From positions 372,001 to 436,000 of the forward strand of contig NZ_JAKGCT010000004.1 in NCBI RefSeq assembly GCF_022230885.1: a DNA stretch of 64,000 bases, in the 5' to 3' direction. Below, piece by piece: positions 30,455 through 40,790 of the stretch. Origin of the DNA: Paenalcaligenes niemegkensis (GTDB lineage: Bacteria; Pseudomonadota; Gammaproteobacteria; Burkholderiales; Burkholderiaceae_B). A program made the translations under genes and the position numbers. The notes under the pieces were generated by a model. That model was given only the letters and a program-made list of their open reading frames with translations, did no database searches and was not told the DNA's origin. The first letter of the stretch is position 1. Each line of letters starts with the position of its first letter.

Positions 30455-31789
30455 ATGTTATTTACCTTATTGGCGTTTGCTGTTGCCATTGGTCTGTTAG
30501 TTACAATTCACGAGCTTGGCCATTACTGGATAGCCCGCCGTTGTGGCGTTCACATCGAGCGTTTTTCTTTTGGATTTGGCAAGGTTCTGGCCAAATACAC
30601 CGATAAGCGCGGTTGCGAGTGGGCATTTTCAGCGCTGCCCCTCGGGGGCTACGTGATGATGCGTAATCAGGCCCCGCTGAATGCGACTCAGGCCGAGATC
30701 GACGCCTCCTTTGATAACAAGACGGTGTGGCAACGTGCTGCCATTACCGTCGCCGGCCCAGTTGCCAATCTGATTCTGGCGGTACTTATCTATGCCTTGA
30801 TTGGCTTGGTAGGTACGCAAGAGCCGGCCGCTATTCTGGGTCAACCTGCGGCCGATACGCCGGCGGCGTATGCACATGTGCAAGCGGGTGACACGGTGGT
30901 GGGTGTTAATGATAAAAACATAGCGTCATGGTCACAGTTTCGTTGGCAGATGCTTGATTCGCTCAGCACGGGTGGCGTAGTCAACATTCAAACGCAAGAC
31001 GCACTCAGTAACAGCCGCACTTACGAGATTGATCTTCCCAAGGCCCAGATTAAGCCCGATGCTCCGGATCTGCTCGCTGAAGCAGGCTTCAGGCTTGCCA
31101 TGCCACACGCTAAAGTACAGCGTATCATCGAGGGTGGGGCTGCAGAGGCGGCGGGCTTGCTTGCCGGTGATGTCATTGTTGGCTTAAATGACATCCCAGA
31201 GCCCTCTGCTAACGATTTTGTGAGTGCTGTCCAGAATCTGGCGGGCCAAACAGTGCAGTTACAAATATTGCGCGATGGCCAAAGGCTTAGCATTGATGCG
31301 CATGTGCGCGCTGAGCAGACGCCGGAGGGTGAGCAGGTGGGCCGTATCGGTATATTGGTGGGTGCGGATCTGCCAATGGTGACGGTTCGTTATGGCCCTC
31401 TGGACAGCGTTGTTCAAGGCGTTTCTCGTACTGCCGATACCTTCTGGCTTTCGTTAAAAATGATAGCCCGTATGGTCACCGGGGACGTGTCGGTCAAGAA
31501 TATTAGCGGGCCGGTGTCTATCGCTGATTATGCTGGTCAAAGCGCGCGCATCGGCTTAGCATCTTATTTACATTTTCTTGCATTAATCAGCGTCAGCATT
31601 GGTTTACTAAATCTTTTACCTATACCCATGCTCGATGGCGGCCATCTGCTGTATTATGCTGTCGAGGTCGTTCGCGGACGACCGCTTTCAGAAAAATGGC
31701 AAAATCACGGGCGGCGTATTGGTTTAGGTATACTTGCTGCTTTAATGATGCTTGCTTTCGTAAATGACTTTGTCCGACTTTTCAGTTAG
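30455..31789 (+). CDS. rseP: RIP metalloprotease RseP (site-2 protease)
   Basis: A 444-residue inner-membrane zinc protease. The first helix holds HELGH (VTIHELGHYWIARR near residue 20), and the second zinc site is LLPIPMLDGGHLLYY near 390 (LDG motif). Two PDZ-like periplasmic domains lie between (about 115-290), with RIIEGGAAEAAGLLAGDVIVGL in the second. It cleaves anti-sigma factors such as RseA within the membrane and remnant signal peptides. Its C-terminus overlaps the open frame leading to bamA, but the bamA start is 53 bases downstream. Confidence 0.97.
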   Translation: MLFTLLAFAVAIGLLVTIHELGHYWIARRCGVHIERFSFGFGKVLAKYTDKRGCEWAFSALPLGGYVMMRNQAPLNATQAEIDASFDNKTVWQRAAITVAGPVANLILAVLIYALIGLVGTQEPAAILGQPAADTPAAYAHVQAGDTVVGVNDKNIASWSQFRWQMLDSLSTGGVVNIQTQDALSNSRTYEIDLPKAQIKPDAPDLLAEAGFRLAMPHAKVQRIIEGGAAEAAGLLAGDVIVGLNDIPEPSANDFVSAVQNLAGQTVQLQILRDGQRLSIDAHVRAEQTPEGEQVGRIGILVGADLPMVTVRYGPLDSVVQGVSRTADTFWLSLKMIARMVTGDVSVKNISGPVSIADYAGQSARIGLASYLHFLALISVSIGLLNLLPIPMLDGGHLLYYAVEVVRGRPLSEKWQNHGRRIGLGILAALMMLAFVNDFVRLFS

Positions 31790-31841
31790 GCTTCGTTGTC
31801 TTACAATCCAAAACCATTTGATCGACCAAGGACTCTCCAGG

Positions 31842-34181
31842 ATGTCGTTAAGCCGGAAATCAAAATTTGCTCTGCGTACCTTGCCTTTGCTGGTAGCAAC
31901 GCTGCTTGCTCCAGCCATTGCCAATGCGTTTACGCCTTTCGTCGTTCGTGATATTCAAGTTAACGGCATACAACGAGTTGATCCAGGCACTGTCTTTAGC
32001 TTCTTACCGGTCAAAGTGGGTGAGCAGTTTTCCGAAGAGCAGGCTAGTGAAGCTATTCAACGCTTGTATTCCACGGGCTTCTTTAGCGACGTGCAGCTGG
32101 ATACCACTGATAACGTACTGGTGGTTTCTGTGGTCGAGCGTCCCACCATCGCCTCGGTAACCTTTAACGGAATGCGTGAGTTTGATGCCAAGGGAATCAC
32201 GCAGTCACTCTCGCAAGTGGGCTTTGGTGAAGGCCGTGTATTCGATCGCGCCATGCTCGAGCGTGCCGAGTTCGAACTCAAGCAGCAATACCTCAGCAAA
32301 GGTAAGTATGGCGTCGAGGTCACGCCTATCATTACCCCGTTGCCACGCAATCGCGTAGGGGTCAGCTTTGACGTCTTTGAAGGTGATCTGGCCAAAATCA
32401 AAGAGATCAACATCGTGGGTAACGAGGCCTTCAGTACAAGCCGCCTGCTTAGCCAGATGGAGCTCACGACCTCGGGTGTCATGACGTGGTACACCGGCAC
32501 GAATAAATACTCAAGGGAAAAGCTCGAAGGAGATGTCGAGCGTATTCGCTCCTACTACCTCGACCGTGGTTACCTTGAATTTAATTCCGAGCCGCCACAG
32601 GTCTCTATCTCGCCCGATCGCCAGGATATCTTTGTGACGCTTACCGTTCACGAAGGCGACCCCTACGAGATTAGCGACGTCAAGCTAGCCGGCGATTTGC
32701 TCGGACTGGACGCTGAGATTCTGCCTCTTGTACAGGTAAAGGCCGGAGAAACCTTTTCAGCTGAAAAAACCAATGCTTCGGCTAAAGCCATTACCGATTA
32801 TCTGGGCAGCTTAGGCTATGCCTTCGCCAACGTGAATCCGCACCCGGTACTCGATAGGGAAAACCATACGGCGGATCTTAGTTTCTACATTGATCCGGGC
32901 CGCCGTGCCTATGTACGTCGTATTCAGATCGGTGGCAATACCCGAACACGCGACGAAGTGATACGCCGTGAAATGCGCCAGAACGAAGCTGCCTGGTACG
33001 ATTCAAACAGTATTGCTTTCTCCAGAGACCGTATTGACCGTCTGGGTTATTTCAACGAAGTTGATGTCAACACAGCTCCTGTGGCCGGCTCGCCTGATCA
33101 GGTCGATCTGAACGTAGACGTCAAAGAAAAACCCACAGGGCTGATTAACCTGGGTGTAGGCTACGGTTCTACCGATAAAGTTATTTTGTCGGCCGGTATT
33201 AGCCAGGACAATATCTTTGGTAGCGGTAACAGCTTGTCGTTGCAGCTAAACACAAGTAAGACCAACCGGGCTGCTGTGATTTCTCACACCAACCCTTATT
33301 GGACCAAAGACGGTATAAGCAAAACCACATCGCTGTATTACCGCCGTACCACGCCTTACGAAAGTGATTACTCTTATGGTGATTACCAGGTTACAGCGTA
33401 CGGCGCGGGCTTGAACTTTGGTATTCCTATCTCAGAGTACGATCGCATTTTCATGGGTGTAAACCTTGAGCACAACAAGATTGGCCGGTTTAGCAGGCAG
33501 TATACGCCTCTGGCCTACCAAGAGTTTGTTGAAGAGTTTGGCTCGGGTACCAATGCGGCGATCTTCAATTTAGGCTGGTCCAAAGATACGCGTGATAGTG
33601 CATTGGCTCCGACCCGGGGTGGCTACACCCGTCTGTCTGCCGATTTCTCTACGCTCGATCTGCGTTACTACATGCTTAGTGCGCAGCAACAATACTATTT
33701 ACCACTGGGACGAGCCTTTACGCTGGCCTTTAACGGCATGGCCGACTACGGGAAGTCCTACGGTGGTCGTGCGTTCCCTATCATCAAGACAGTTTATGGT
33801 GGTGGTATAGGGTCAGTACGGGGGTACGAAGGTGCCTCATTAGGTCCACGTGACACCTTGACCGGCGATTACCTGGGTGGTTCTCGCCGCGTAGCGGGTA
33901 ATGTGCAGCTCTATCTGCCGTTCCCAGGCGCTACACGTGACCGTACACTGCGCTGGTTTGTGTTCACCGATGCTGGCCGCGTAGATAACGCCGACGGCTC
34001 TTGCTGGACAGGCAGAAACAACGAAATCGAAGATCCATGCGGATGGAAATACTCCGCGGGTGTGGGTCTTTCGTGGCAGTCTCCGTTAGGCCCATTGCAA
34101 TTGTCCTATGGTCGTGCAATGAACGCCAAGGCCGGTGACGAAAAACAAGCCTTCCAGTTTCAAATTGGTACCGCGTTTTAA
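31842..34181 (+). CDS. bamA: Outer membrane protein assembly factor BamA
   Basis: 779 residues from the ATG at 31842. The open frame reaches back into rseP, but only from here does a signal peptide appear (LRTLPLLVATLLAPAIANA, cleavage near residue 28). Five POTRA domains follow (about 29-430, the first beginning FTPFVVRDIQVNGIQRVDPG), then the 16-strand barrel. The barrel loop 6 motif VRGYEGASLGPRD (VRGF-type) is present, and the chain ends in phenylalanine (FQFQIGTAF). It is the central insertase for beta-barrel proteins, followed by skp as in most proteobacteria. Confidence 0.97.
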   Translation: MSLSRKSKFALRTLPLLVATLLAPAIANAFTPFVVRDIQVNGIQRVDPGTVFSFLPVKVGEQFSEEQASEAIQRLYSTGFFSDVQLDTTDNVLVVSVVERPTIASVTFNGMREFDAKGITQSLSQVGFGEGRVFDRAMLERAEFELKQQYLSKGKYGVEVTPIITPLPRNRVGVSFDVFEGDLAKIKEINIVGNEAFSTSRLLSQMELTTSGVMTWYTGTNKYSREKLEGDVERIRSYYLDRGYLEFNSEPPQVSISPDRQDIFVTLTVHEGDPYEISDVKLAGDLLGLDAEILPLVQVKAGETFSAEKTNASAKAITDYLGSLGYAFANVNPHPVLDRENHTADLSFYIDPGRRAYVRRIQIGGNTRTRDEVIRREMRQNEAAWYDSNSIAFSRDRIDRLGYFNEVDVNTAPVAGSPDQVDLNVDVKEKPTGLINLGVGYGSTDKVILSAGISQDNIFGSGNSLSLQLNTSKTNRAAVISHTNPYWTKDGISKTTSLYYRRTTPYESDYSYGDYQVTAYGAGLNFGIPISEYDRIFMGVNLEHNKIGRFSRQYTPLAYQEFVEEFGSGTNAAIFNLGWSKDTRDSALAPTRGGYTRLSADFSTLDLRYYMLSAQQQYYLPLGRAFTLAFNGMADYGKSYGGRAFPIIKTVYGGGIGSVRGYEGASLGPRDTLTGDYLGGSRRVAGNVQLYLPFPGATRDRTLRWFVFTDAGRVDNADGSCWTGRNNEIEDPCGWKYSAGVGLSWQSPLGPLQLSYGRAMNAKAGDEKQAFQFQIGTAF

Positions 34182-34243
34182 AATGCCGTTTTTAGTGGCA
34201 CAATTAACTTTTTCTCGCAGCGTTATTAGCAAGGTAGATTTTC

Positions 34244-34798
34244 ATGAAGTCTAAATTCGCATTTCAACTTTCCTCAGTCGCTCGTCAACTGTCACGTGGC
34301 AATCGTGCGGTGGTGATGGCCGCGGTGTTGGGTGTGTCGGCTATGGCCGCTGCTCCAATTGCTCAAGCCCAGACCAAAATTGGCTTTGTCAGCACCGAGC
34401 GCATCCTGCGTGACTCGCAACCTGCTAAAGCAGCACAGAGTAAAATCGAAGCTGAATTTAAGCGCCGTGACGACGAGTTGCAAAATTTGGCTAACAAGCT
34501 GCGTAATGATGCTCAGAAGTTCGATAAAGACGCACCAGTGCTTTCCGAATCCGACCGCATTTCGCGCCAGCGTCAATTGTCCGATCTTGATTCAGACCTG
34601 CAGCGCAAGCGTCGTGAATTTCAGGAAGACTTCAACCGTCGTCGTAACGAAGAGTTCTCAGCCATTGTTGAGAAAGCCGATGCAGCTATTCAGAACATTG
34701 CTGACAACCAGGGTTACGACCTGATCATCCAAGATGCCGTTACTGTTAGTCCCCGAGTGGACATCACTGACGAGGTCCTGAAAGCCCTAGGTGGTTAA
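34244..34798 (+). CDS. skp: OmpH/Skp family periplasmic chaperone
   Basis: A 184-residue protein with a signal peptide to about residue 43 (VVMAAVLGVSAMAAAPIAQAQ). The mature part starts KIGFVSTERILRDSQPAKAAQ, a typical OmpH beginning, followed by two long amphipathic helices rich in charged residues (LQRKRREFQEDFNRRRNEEF) that form the tentacles of the trimer. C-terminal DLIIQDAVTVSPRVDITDEVL is conserved. It holds unfolded outer-membrane proteins for BamA, encoded directly upstream. lpxD follows after 6 bases. Confidence 0.94.
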   Translation: MKSKFAFQLSSVARQLSRGNRAVVMAAVLGVSAMAAAPIAQAQTKIGFVSTERILRDSQPAKAAQSKIEAEFKRRDDELQNLANKLRNDAQKFDKDAPVLSESDRISRQRQLSDLDSDLQRKRREFQEDFNRRRNEEFSAIVEKADAAIQNIADNQGYDLIIQDAVTVSPRVDITDEVLKALGG

Positions 34799-34804
34799 AA
34801 AACT

Positions 34805-35896
34805 ATGCCAGTACTGCTTGCGCCTGATCAGGCGCCCTCGTTAGAGCAGCTTATTGCTGTAGTACAAAGCACTGGTCTTGAATGCAGTTTGGCAAATATA
34901 AGCTCCGAGCCCACGCACCCGATTCAGGGGCTGGGCTCGTTGCTTTATGCCAGTTCAGTCGAGCTCAGCTTTTTGTCAAACCCCAAGCTAAAAGACCAGT
35001 TGTCCCGCACTCAGGCGGGGGCTGTCATCCTTAGCACCGACGATTATCGCAATCTGACATTTAAGCCTCATTTTGCGGTGGTTCTCTGCGATCAGCCCTA
35101 TCTGATGTATGCCTTGTTAGCCCAATGGTTTGACAGACATCGCATTGAAGGTCTGCCTGCAGGCATACACCCCTCAGCAACGATCCATAGCTCTGCAGTG
35201 CTGCACGACGGTGTCAGCGTGGCTGCCAACGCAGTCATCGAGGCTAACGTTGTGGTGGGGCAGGGGACGCGTATTGGAGCTGGTTGCGTGGTGGGTGAAA
35301 ATTCCACCATAGGTACATCGTGTTTACTGCATGCCAAGGTTGTACTTTATCACCAGGTGTCCTTGGGCGACCGCTGTATTGTTCATGCCGGTGCCGTCAT
35401 TGGTGCTGACGGATTTGGCTTCGCGCCCGACCCGTCAACGCAAGGCGCCTGGGCTAAAATCGCCCAAATCGGCGGTGTGCAGATTGGTGACGATGTTGAA
35501 ATCGGTGCGAACACGACCATCGACCGCGGAGCCCTGGACAATACCGTTATTGAAAACGGGGTTAAATTAGACAACCAGATTATGGTGGCCCATAACGTCC
35601 GCATTGGTGAGCACACTGCCATTGCTGCCTGTGTGGGTATTGCCGGCTCAACAGTCATAGGCAAGCGTTGCATTATTGGCGGGGCGGCCATGCTTTCAGG
35701 TCATATAACCCTCACTGACGACGTGCAGGTGTCCGGCGGTACAGCCATTACCTCGAATGTTGATCAGCCTGGGCGCTATACCGGGGTCTATCCTTATGCC
35801 GAACATCAGCAGTGGCAACGTAATGCCGCTGTTATTTCACAGTTGAATCCGTTACGGCGTCGTCTTCGCGCGCTGGAACGGGGTAACAACGATTAA
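34805..35896 (+). CDS. lpxD: UDP-3-O-(3-hydroxyacyl)glucosamine N-acyltransferase LpxD
   Basis: A 363-residue left-handed beta-helix acyltransferase of lipid A synthesis. The N-terminal uridine-binding domain (about 1-100, containing SSVELSFLSNPKL) is followed by hexapeptide repeats from about residue 118 (IHPSATIHSSAVLHDGVSVA). The catalytic His is in IMVAHNVRIGEHTAIAA near 262. It adds the second 3-hydroxyacyl chain from acyl-ACP. Linked to fabZ, lpxA and lpxB in the canonical order. Confidence 0.97.
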   Translation: MPVLLAPDQAPSLEQLIAVVQSTGLECSLANISSEPTHPIQGLGSLLYASSVELSFLSNPKLKDQLSRTQAGAVILSTDDYRNLTFKPHFAVVLCDQPYLMYALLAQWFDRHRIEGLPAGIHPSATIHSSAVLHDGVSVAANAVIEANVVVGQGTRIGAGCVVGENSTIGTSCLLHAKVVLYHQVSLGDRCIVHAGAVIGADGFGFAPDPSTQGAWAKIAQIGGVQIGDDVEIGANTTIDRGALDNTVIENGVKLDNQIMVAHNVRIGEHTAIAACVGIAGSTVIGKRCIIGGAAMLSGHITLTDDVQVSGGTAITSNVDQPGRYTGVYPYAEHQQWQRNAAVISQLNPLRRRLRALERGNND

Positions 35897-35927
35897 TTTT
35901 TTAATAGAATAATAAGCAGGAATCATC

Positions 35928-36389
35928 ATGGAACTCGATATTCGACAAATTATGGAACGCTTGCCACATCGATACCCGATGTTGCTGGTTGACCGCGTAG
36001 TTGAAATGGTCCCAGGGAAAAGCATTGTTGCCATTAAAAACGTGTCGATGAACGAGCCGTTTTTTACAGGCCATTTCCCTCATCATCCTGTCATGCCGGG
36101 CGTGCTCATTATTGAAGCCATGGCTCAGGCCGCAGCACTTTTTTCGTTCGAAGACGATCATGAAGTGAATGCCGCCAGTCAAAAAATTGCTTACTATTTG
36201 GTAGGGGTAGACGGCGCCCGCTTTAGAAAGCCAGTGGTTCCAGGAGACCAGCTGCGTTTGGAGGTTGTGGCAGATCGGATCAGTCGCGCCATCTGTAAAT
36301 ACTCGGCAAAAGCTCTGGTTGATGGCCAAGTTGTCGCTGAAGCCAAGTTAATGTGTGCGATTCGTGTATTGGAAGACGACGAAGCATGA
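35928..36389 (+). CDS. fabZ: 3-hydroxyacyl-ACP dehydratase FabZ
   Basis: A 153-residue hotdog-fold dehydratase. The active-site region is [22 protein letters not shown] near residues 46-67 (catalytic His and Glu). It removes water from 3-hydroxyacyl-ACP in fatty acid elongation and so competes with LpxA/LpxD for the same acyl-ACP pool, which explains the linkage. The stop TGA overlaps the lpxA start in ATGA. Confidence 0.97.
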   Translation: MELDIRQIMERLPHRYPMLLVDRVVEMVPGKSIVAIKNVSMNEPFFTGHFPHHPVMPGVLIIEAMAQAAALFSFEDDHEVNAASQKIAYYLVGVDGARFRKPVVPGDQLRLEVVADRISRAICKYSAKALVDGQVVAEAKLMCAIRVLEDDEA

Positions 36390-37177
36390 GTTTAATTCAC
36401 CCTACCGCAATTATTGCACCTGGGGCTGTAGTTGCAGCAGATGTGCAGGTTGGTCCCTATAGCATTATTGGCGAGAATGTCACCATTGGCTCGGGGACGA
36501 TCGTCGGGCCTCATTGCATCATCGATGGGCATACGACCATTGGCAAAAACAATCATTTTTATCGTTTCTGCTCTATAGGCGGCATGCCTCAAGACAAAAA
36601 GTACGCAGGTGAGCCTACGAGTCTGGAAATAGGTGATTCAAATACCGTGCGTGAATACGTCACCATTAACACCGGTACGGTTCAGGATGTCGGGGTTACC
36701 CGTCTGGGTAATGATAACTGGGTCATGGCCTATGTGCATATTGCTCACGACTGCCAGATAGGCAACCATACTATTTTGGCAAATAGTGTTCAGTTTGCCG
36801 GACATATACACATAGGTGACTGGGCCATTATTGGCGGCTTGTCTGCCATGCACCAATTCGTTCGTATTGGTGCACACACCATGATTGGTGGCACTAGCTC
36901 TATCCGCCAGGACATCCCACCGTTTGTTATCGGGGCCGGTGATCCCTTTAAGCCAGCGGGTGTGAATTCTGAAGGTCTGCGACGCAGAGGCTTTAGTCCT
37001 GAAGTTATTTCAGCCATCAAAGAAACCTACAGGCTGCTTTATCGGCGCGGTTTGAAAATCGATGAGGCTTTGCTGCAAATCAAAACTCTTCAGTCTGAAA
37101 AGCCCGAAGCGGCATCAGCGATTCAGCTGATGGTTGATTTTCTTGAAGAATCAAGCCGGGGCATTGTACGGCCATGA
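36386..37177 (+). CDS. lpxA: UDP-N-acetylglucosamine acyltransferase LpxA
   Basis: 263 residues from the ATG at 36386, which overlaps the fabZ stop; the open frame reaches slightly upstream inside fabZ. Hexapeptide-repeat beta-helix ([20 protein letters not shown] and onwards). The catalytic His is in [20 protein letters not shown] near 127, and the C-terminal helical domain begins [20 protein letters not shown]. First step of lipid A synthesis. The stop overlaps lpxB (ATGA, 37174-37177). Confidence 0.97.
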   Translation: MSLIHPTAIIAPGAVVAADVQVGPYSIIGENVTIGSGTIVGPHCIIDGHTTIGKNNHFYRFCSIGGMPQDKKYAGEPTSLEIGDSNTVREYVTINTGTVQDVGVTRLGNDNWVMAYVHIAHDCQIGNHTILANSVQFAGHIHIGDWAIIGGLSAMHQFVRIGAHTMIGGTSSIRQDIPPFVIGAGDPFKPAGVNSEGLRRRGFSPEVISAIKETYRLLYRRGLKIDEALLQIKTLQSEKPEAASAIQLMVDFLEESSRGIVRP

Positions 37178-38378
37178 CGGCATTGCGAGTAGGCATGGTC
37201 GCTGGTGAGCCTTCTGGCGACTTACTCGGTTCTCGCATTCAACGCGGTCTATACGAGACACACCCCGACACCCTCATTACCGGTATTGGCGGTCCTGAAA
37301 TGGTCGCTGCGGGCCTGGATGCCTGGTATCCCATGGACGCGCTGTCGGTTTTTGGTTATGTGGACGCACTCAAAAGCTTGCCACGCTTATTGCAGACCTA
37401 CTATGGTGTTCGCAATCGGTGGAAAAAAACCATCCGGATGTGTTTGTAGGTATAGACGCTCCCGATTTTAATTTGCGAATGGAAGCAGCGCTGCGGCAGC
37501 AAGGCATACCCACAGTCCAGTTTGTAGGACCTTCGATATGGGCATGGCGCTACGAGCGTATTCACAAAATACGTGAGGCAGTGTCCCATATGCTGGTACT
37601 GTTTCCCTTTGAAGTGGATATCTATAAGAAAGAGGGAGTGCCTGTTACTTGTGTAGGCCATCCTTTAGCTCAGAGCATTCCCCTTGAGCCGGACCTCATC
37701 GCGGCACGAGCTCGACTGGGAGTAGCTCCTGATGCCAGAGTGCTGGGGCTGTTACCTGGCAGCCGCCGCTCCGAAATTGCGAATCTTGCACCCCGGTTCT
37801 TGCAGGCAGCTCAGCTTTTGCAAGCAGAAGAGCCGGCGCTGCAAATTCTGGTGCCTGTGGTTAATGCTGCCCGGAAAGCACAGTTTGAAGCCATACTTAA
37901 AGACCACCCGGTAAAACATATTCGGATAGTGACAAACGAGTCTGTCGCCACGCAACTATTAGCAGGTGGCGGCCAGAAGCCGGTAGCGTGGGATGTCATG
38001 GAGGCCAGCGACGCTTTACTTATCGCAAGTGGTACAGCTACGCTGGAGGCAGCTCTTTACAAGCGGCCCATGGTGATCTCTTATGTGCTTACGCCCTTGA
38101 TGAAAAACATCATGGCATGGCAGTCAGGCCAAAAGCGTCCATTGCTAGACTGGATCGGCTTGCCCAATATTCTTTGCCAGGACTTCATCGTGCCAGAACT
38201 GCTTCAAGAAGAGGCCGAGCCGAAATCGCTTGCCAGGGCTTGCCGTCGGGCTTTGGATGACAGTTCGTGGCGCGAAAAAGTTAGCCGGCACTTTTACCGT
38301 TTGCACGAGTCATTGCGTCTGGATACCGCCAAGTTGGCGGCGAATGTTATTTTGGATGTGGCACGACGTGGATACTGA
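37174..38378 (+). CDS. lpxB: Lipid-A-disaccharide synthase LpxB, single-base frameshift
   Basis: A GT-B family 19 glycosyltransferase, about 400 residues after repair, that joins UDP-2,3-diacylglucosamine and lipid X. The N-terminal motif [18 protein letters not shown] is diagnostic. [23 protein letters not shown] and [15 protein letters not shown] follow in the second part. The frame breaks near 37418: GG followed by TGG should probably be GGG, giving [20 protein letters not shown]. Unrepaired, the first frame stops at 37447-37449. lpxB is normally essential in Gram-negatives that make lipid A, which argues for a sequencing artefact. Confidence 0.93.
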
Positions 38379-38985
38379 TTTAAATGTACTTGTATCAATT
38401 GACGAACTGACTGCTGGCGTAGACGAAGCAGGACGGGGGCCTTTGGCGGGCCCGGTATTTGCTGCAGCGGTCATTCTTGATCCCGACCATGTGATTGAAG
38501 GCCTGGGGGACTCTAAAAAGCTGAGTCCCAAGCGGCGGGCAGAGCTCGCCATAGAAATTCGTGCCCACGCCCTGGCCTGGTGCATTGCCAGTGCGAATCG
38601 CGATGAAATTGATGAACTCAATATATTGCACGCAACCATGCTTGCCATGCAGCGTGCGTGCGAGGCTCTTCCTCTTTCTCCGGGGCTTATTCTGATAGAC
38701 GGTAATCGCGTACCCAGTAATTTATGCGCGCCATCACGAGCGGTAATCAAAGGCGATTCGCAGGTGGCTGCTATTTCGGCTGCTTCTATTTTGGCGAAAA
38801 CCGCCAGGGATGAAGCCTGCCTGGAAATGCATGCACTTTACCCGGACTACGGTTTTGATCAGCATAAGGGCTATGGTACGGCTTTGCACATGGAACGTCT
38901 GTCCTTGCATGGGCCGTGTCCGGAGCATCGGCGCAGTTTCGCCCCTGTAAGACGTGCGGCTTTGCGACTTCAAGATCCTCAATGA
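38356..38985 (+). CDS. rnhB: Ribonuclease HII
   Basis: 209 residues from the ATG at 38356, overlapping the end of lpxB by 23 bases; a GTG at 38368 is an alternative. The type 2 RNase H signature [20 protein letters not shown] carries the catalytic Asp and Glu, with a further acidic residue in [11 protein letters not shown] and [30 protein letters not shown] is conserved at the C-terminus. Removes ribonucleotides from RNA-DNA hybrids. Its stop overlaps the start of the following methyltransferase gene. Confidence 0.95.
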   Translation: MWHDVDTDLNVLVSIDELTAGVDEAGRGPLAGPVFAAAVILDPDHVIEGLGDSKKLSPKRRAELAIEIRAHALAWCIASANRDEIDELNILHATMLAMQRACEALPLSPGLILIDGNRVPSNLCAPSRAVIKGDSQVAAISAASILAKTARDEACLEMHALYPDYGFDQHKGYGTALHMERLSLHGPCPEHRRSFAPVRRAALRLQDPQ

Positions 38986-39766
38986 CCATTATTCATTCGC
39001 GTGATAATACACGCTACAAAAGCCTGCAGCGCATAGCATCCGGCAAGCGCCCTCTAGGAGGAGGGCCGAAGCAAGTGTGGATCGAAGGTGTGCATTTGTG
39101 CCAAAGCTGGCTTGAGCGTTTCGGGGCGCCGGACATGGTGGTATTCGATGCCGAGCGCGCAGAATCCACCCCGAGATCCAGGCATTATTAGAACAGGCTC
39201 ATACGGCAGAGCGCTGTGCATTGAGCAGTGCTCTGCTGCGAAGCCTGTCCAAGGTTGAGCAGCCCCAAGGTATTGCCTTTGCAGTGAGCATGCCCACTCA
39301 GTCTCCTGATGGCCCGCTCGATGGCGCAGCATTGCTGCTCGACCGTATTCAAGACCCTGGCAATCTTGGCACACTATTGCGCACCGCTGCAGCCGCTGAC
39401 ATCGGGCAGGTTTTTTTATCAGAAGGCTGTGCCGATGTCTGGTCTCAAAAGGTATTGCGCAGTGCTCAAGGTGCCCATTTTAACTTGAGCCTTTACGAGC
39501 AGGTGGATCTTCATCACTTGATCAGGCATTCGAAGGTGCAGGTCTTTGCGACCTCTCTGGATGACGCGCAATCTCTATATCAGATACGTATTCCCAGCTC
39601 GGCTGCCTGGGTATTTGGCAACGAAGGACAGGGCGTAGAGGCGGCGCTTCAGCAAAAGGCCACGGCTCGTGTATTTATCCCGCAGTCAGCCCGCGTCGAA
39701 TCGTTGAATGTGGCAATCGCTGCAGGCATCTGTTTATTTGAGCAGCGGCGCCAGTCGCTTGCCTGA
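38982..39766 (+). CDS. TrmH/SpoU-family RNA methyltransferase, single-base frameshift
   Basis: About 261 residues after repair. ATG at 38982 overlaps the rnhB stop (ATGA). The N-terminal substrate-binding part ([22 protein letters not shown] and [13 protein letters not shown]) precedes the SPOUT knot domain, whose three motifs are visible: [20 protein letters not shown] (motif 1), [12 protein letters not shown] (motif 2) and [18 protein letters not shown] (motif 3). It probably makes 2'-O-methyl ribose in rRNA or tRNA using AdoMet; the target base cannot be inferred. The break is at 39169-39172: four C should be five, giving [19 protein letters not shown]. Confidence 0.88.
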
Positions 39767-39826
39767 TTTTTCGGCTGACCGCCGGACGATTACAGGAAAC
39801 AGCTGGCTACAGGGCAGGGCCTTAAT

Positions 39827-39866
39827 AAAAAAGCGGATAGGGCCGTTAAGGCTCATCCGCTTTTTA
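39827..39866. terminator. Bidirectional terminator between the methyltransferase gene and ppsR
   Basis: AAAAAAGCGGAT (39827-39838) pairs with ATCCGCTTTTT (39855-39865) across an inner loop that itself contains GGCC/GGCT pairing. A-run on one side and T-run on the other fit the two convergent transcripts. Confidence 0.85.
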
Positions 39867-39883
39867 TGTGCTGTCATGTATTA

Positions 39884-40717
39884 CTAATAAACACGTCGAT
39901 TCAGGCCGACTTCTTCCAGGATTTTCGTAGAGATTTCTTCAATGGAGCGTGTAGTGGTGGATAGCCACGGGATCCCTTCGATGCGCATTAAGCGTTCGGC
40001 ATCAGCGACCTCGTTAATGCACTGTTTAAGCGAGGAATAGGTACTATCGGGACGTCGCTCGTTGCGTACCTCGGCAAGGCGGTCAGGCAAAATCGATAGG
40101 CCAAATAGCTTTTTACGGTAAGGGAGCAGAGTGGCGGGGAGGGTTCCGCGTTCAAAGTCCTCGGGAATCAAGGGATAGTTGGCGGCTTTTACTGCATACT
40201 GCATGGCCAGATACAGGCTAGTTGGCGTTTTGCCACAGCGTGAAACCCCGACCAAAATAACATCGGCCTGCTCGAGGCCCTGGACATACTGACCATCGTC
40301 ATGCGCCAGGCTGAAATTGATGGCTTCAATTCTGTTGTTGTATTGTTTGGAAAGGCCGTTAGAATGTGACCGGCCTACCGAGCGGGTAGATTTCACTCCC
40401 AGGGCGCGTTCGATGTGACGCACAAAGGAACCAAACAAATCAAGGAAGGTGCAGTTGGCCGCCCCGATAATGGTGGCCATTTTAGGGTCGACTAAAGTGC
40501 TGAAGACCAGAGGGCGCTGGCCTTGTTCCTCGGCTGTTTTATTGATGCGATCGGCAACCGCTTGGGCCTTTTCAATAGTGTCGATGAAAGGGATTCGTAA
40601 TGCTTCAAATTCAAATTGCTGAAATTGAGAAAGCACAGAATGGCTAAAAGTTTCGGCGGTAATCCCAGTACTATCAGAGACCACGAATACGGTTCGTTCA
40701 ATTAATGTCGAAGTCAT
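39884..40717 (-). CDS. ppsR: PEP synthase regulatory protein (kinase/pyrophosphorylase)
   Basis: A 277-residue DUF299 protein. The P-loop-like nucleotide site is VGVSRCGKTPTSLYLA near residue 155, and the N-terminal VSDSTGITAETFSHSVL is also a family signature. It inactivates PEP synthase by ADP-dependent threonine phosphorylation next to the catalytic His and reactivates it by phosphate-dependent removal. It diverges from its target ppsA with 165 bases between the starts, a classic regulator-target pair in Alcaligenaceae and enterobacteria. Confidence 0.95.
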   Translation of the reverse strand: MTSTLIERTVFVVSDSTGITAETFSHSVLSQFQQFEFEALRIPFIDTIEKAQAVADRINKTAEEQGQRPLVFSTLVDPKMATIIGAANCTFLDLFGSFVRHIERALGVKSTRSVGRSHSNGLSKQYNNRIEAINFSLAHDDGQYVQGLEQADVILVGVSRCGKTPTSLYLAMQYAVKAANYPLIPEDFERGTLPATLLPYRKKLFGLSILPDRLAEVRNERRPDSTYSSLKQCINEVADAERLMRIEGIPWLSTTTRSIEEISTKILEEVGLNRRVY

Positions 40718-40790
40718 GACTTAGGTGGTGCACAATGGCCTATAAACGGTACAATCTGAAAAGAGTAACAGTGACATGAGCAGCAAGCAA

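Noticed and set aside
37420-37427. Seven-A tract in lpxB as a programmed frameshift site
   Set aside because: The tract has the right length for the repaired frame; the missing base lies just before it in the G run, so slippage at the A tract is not needed.
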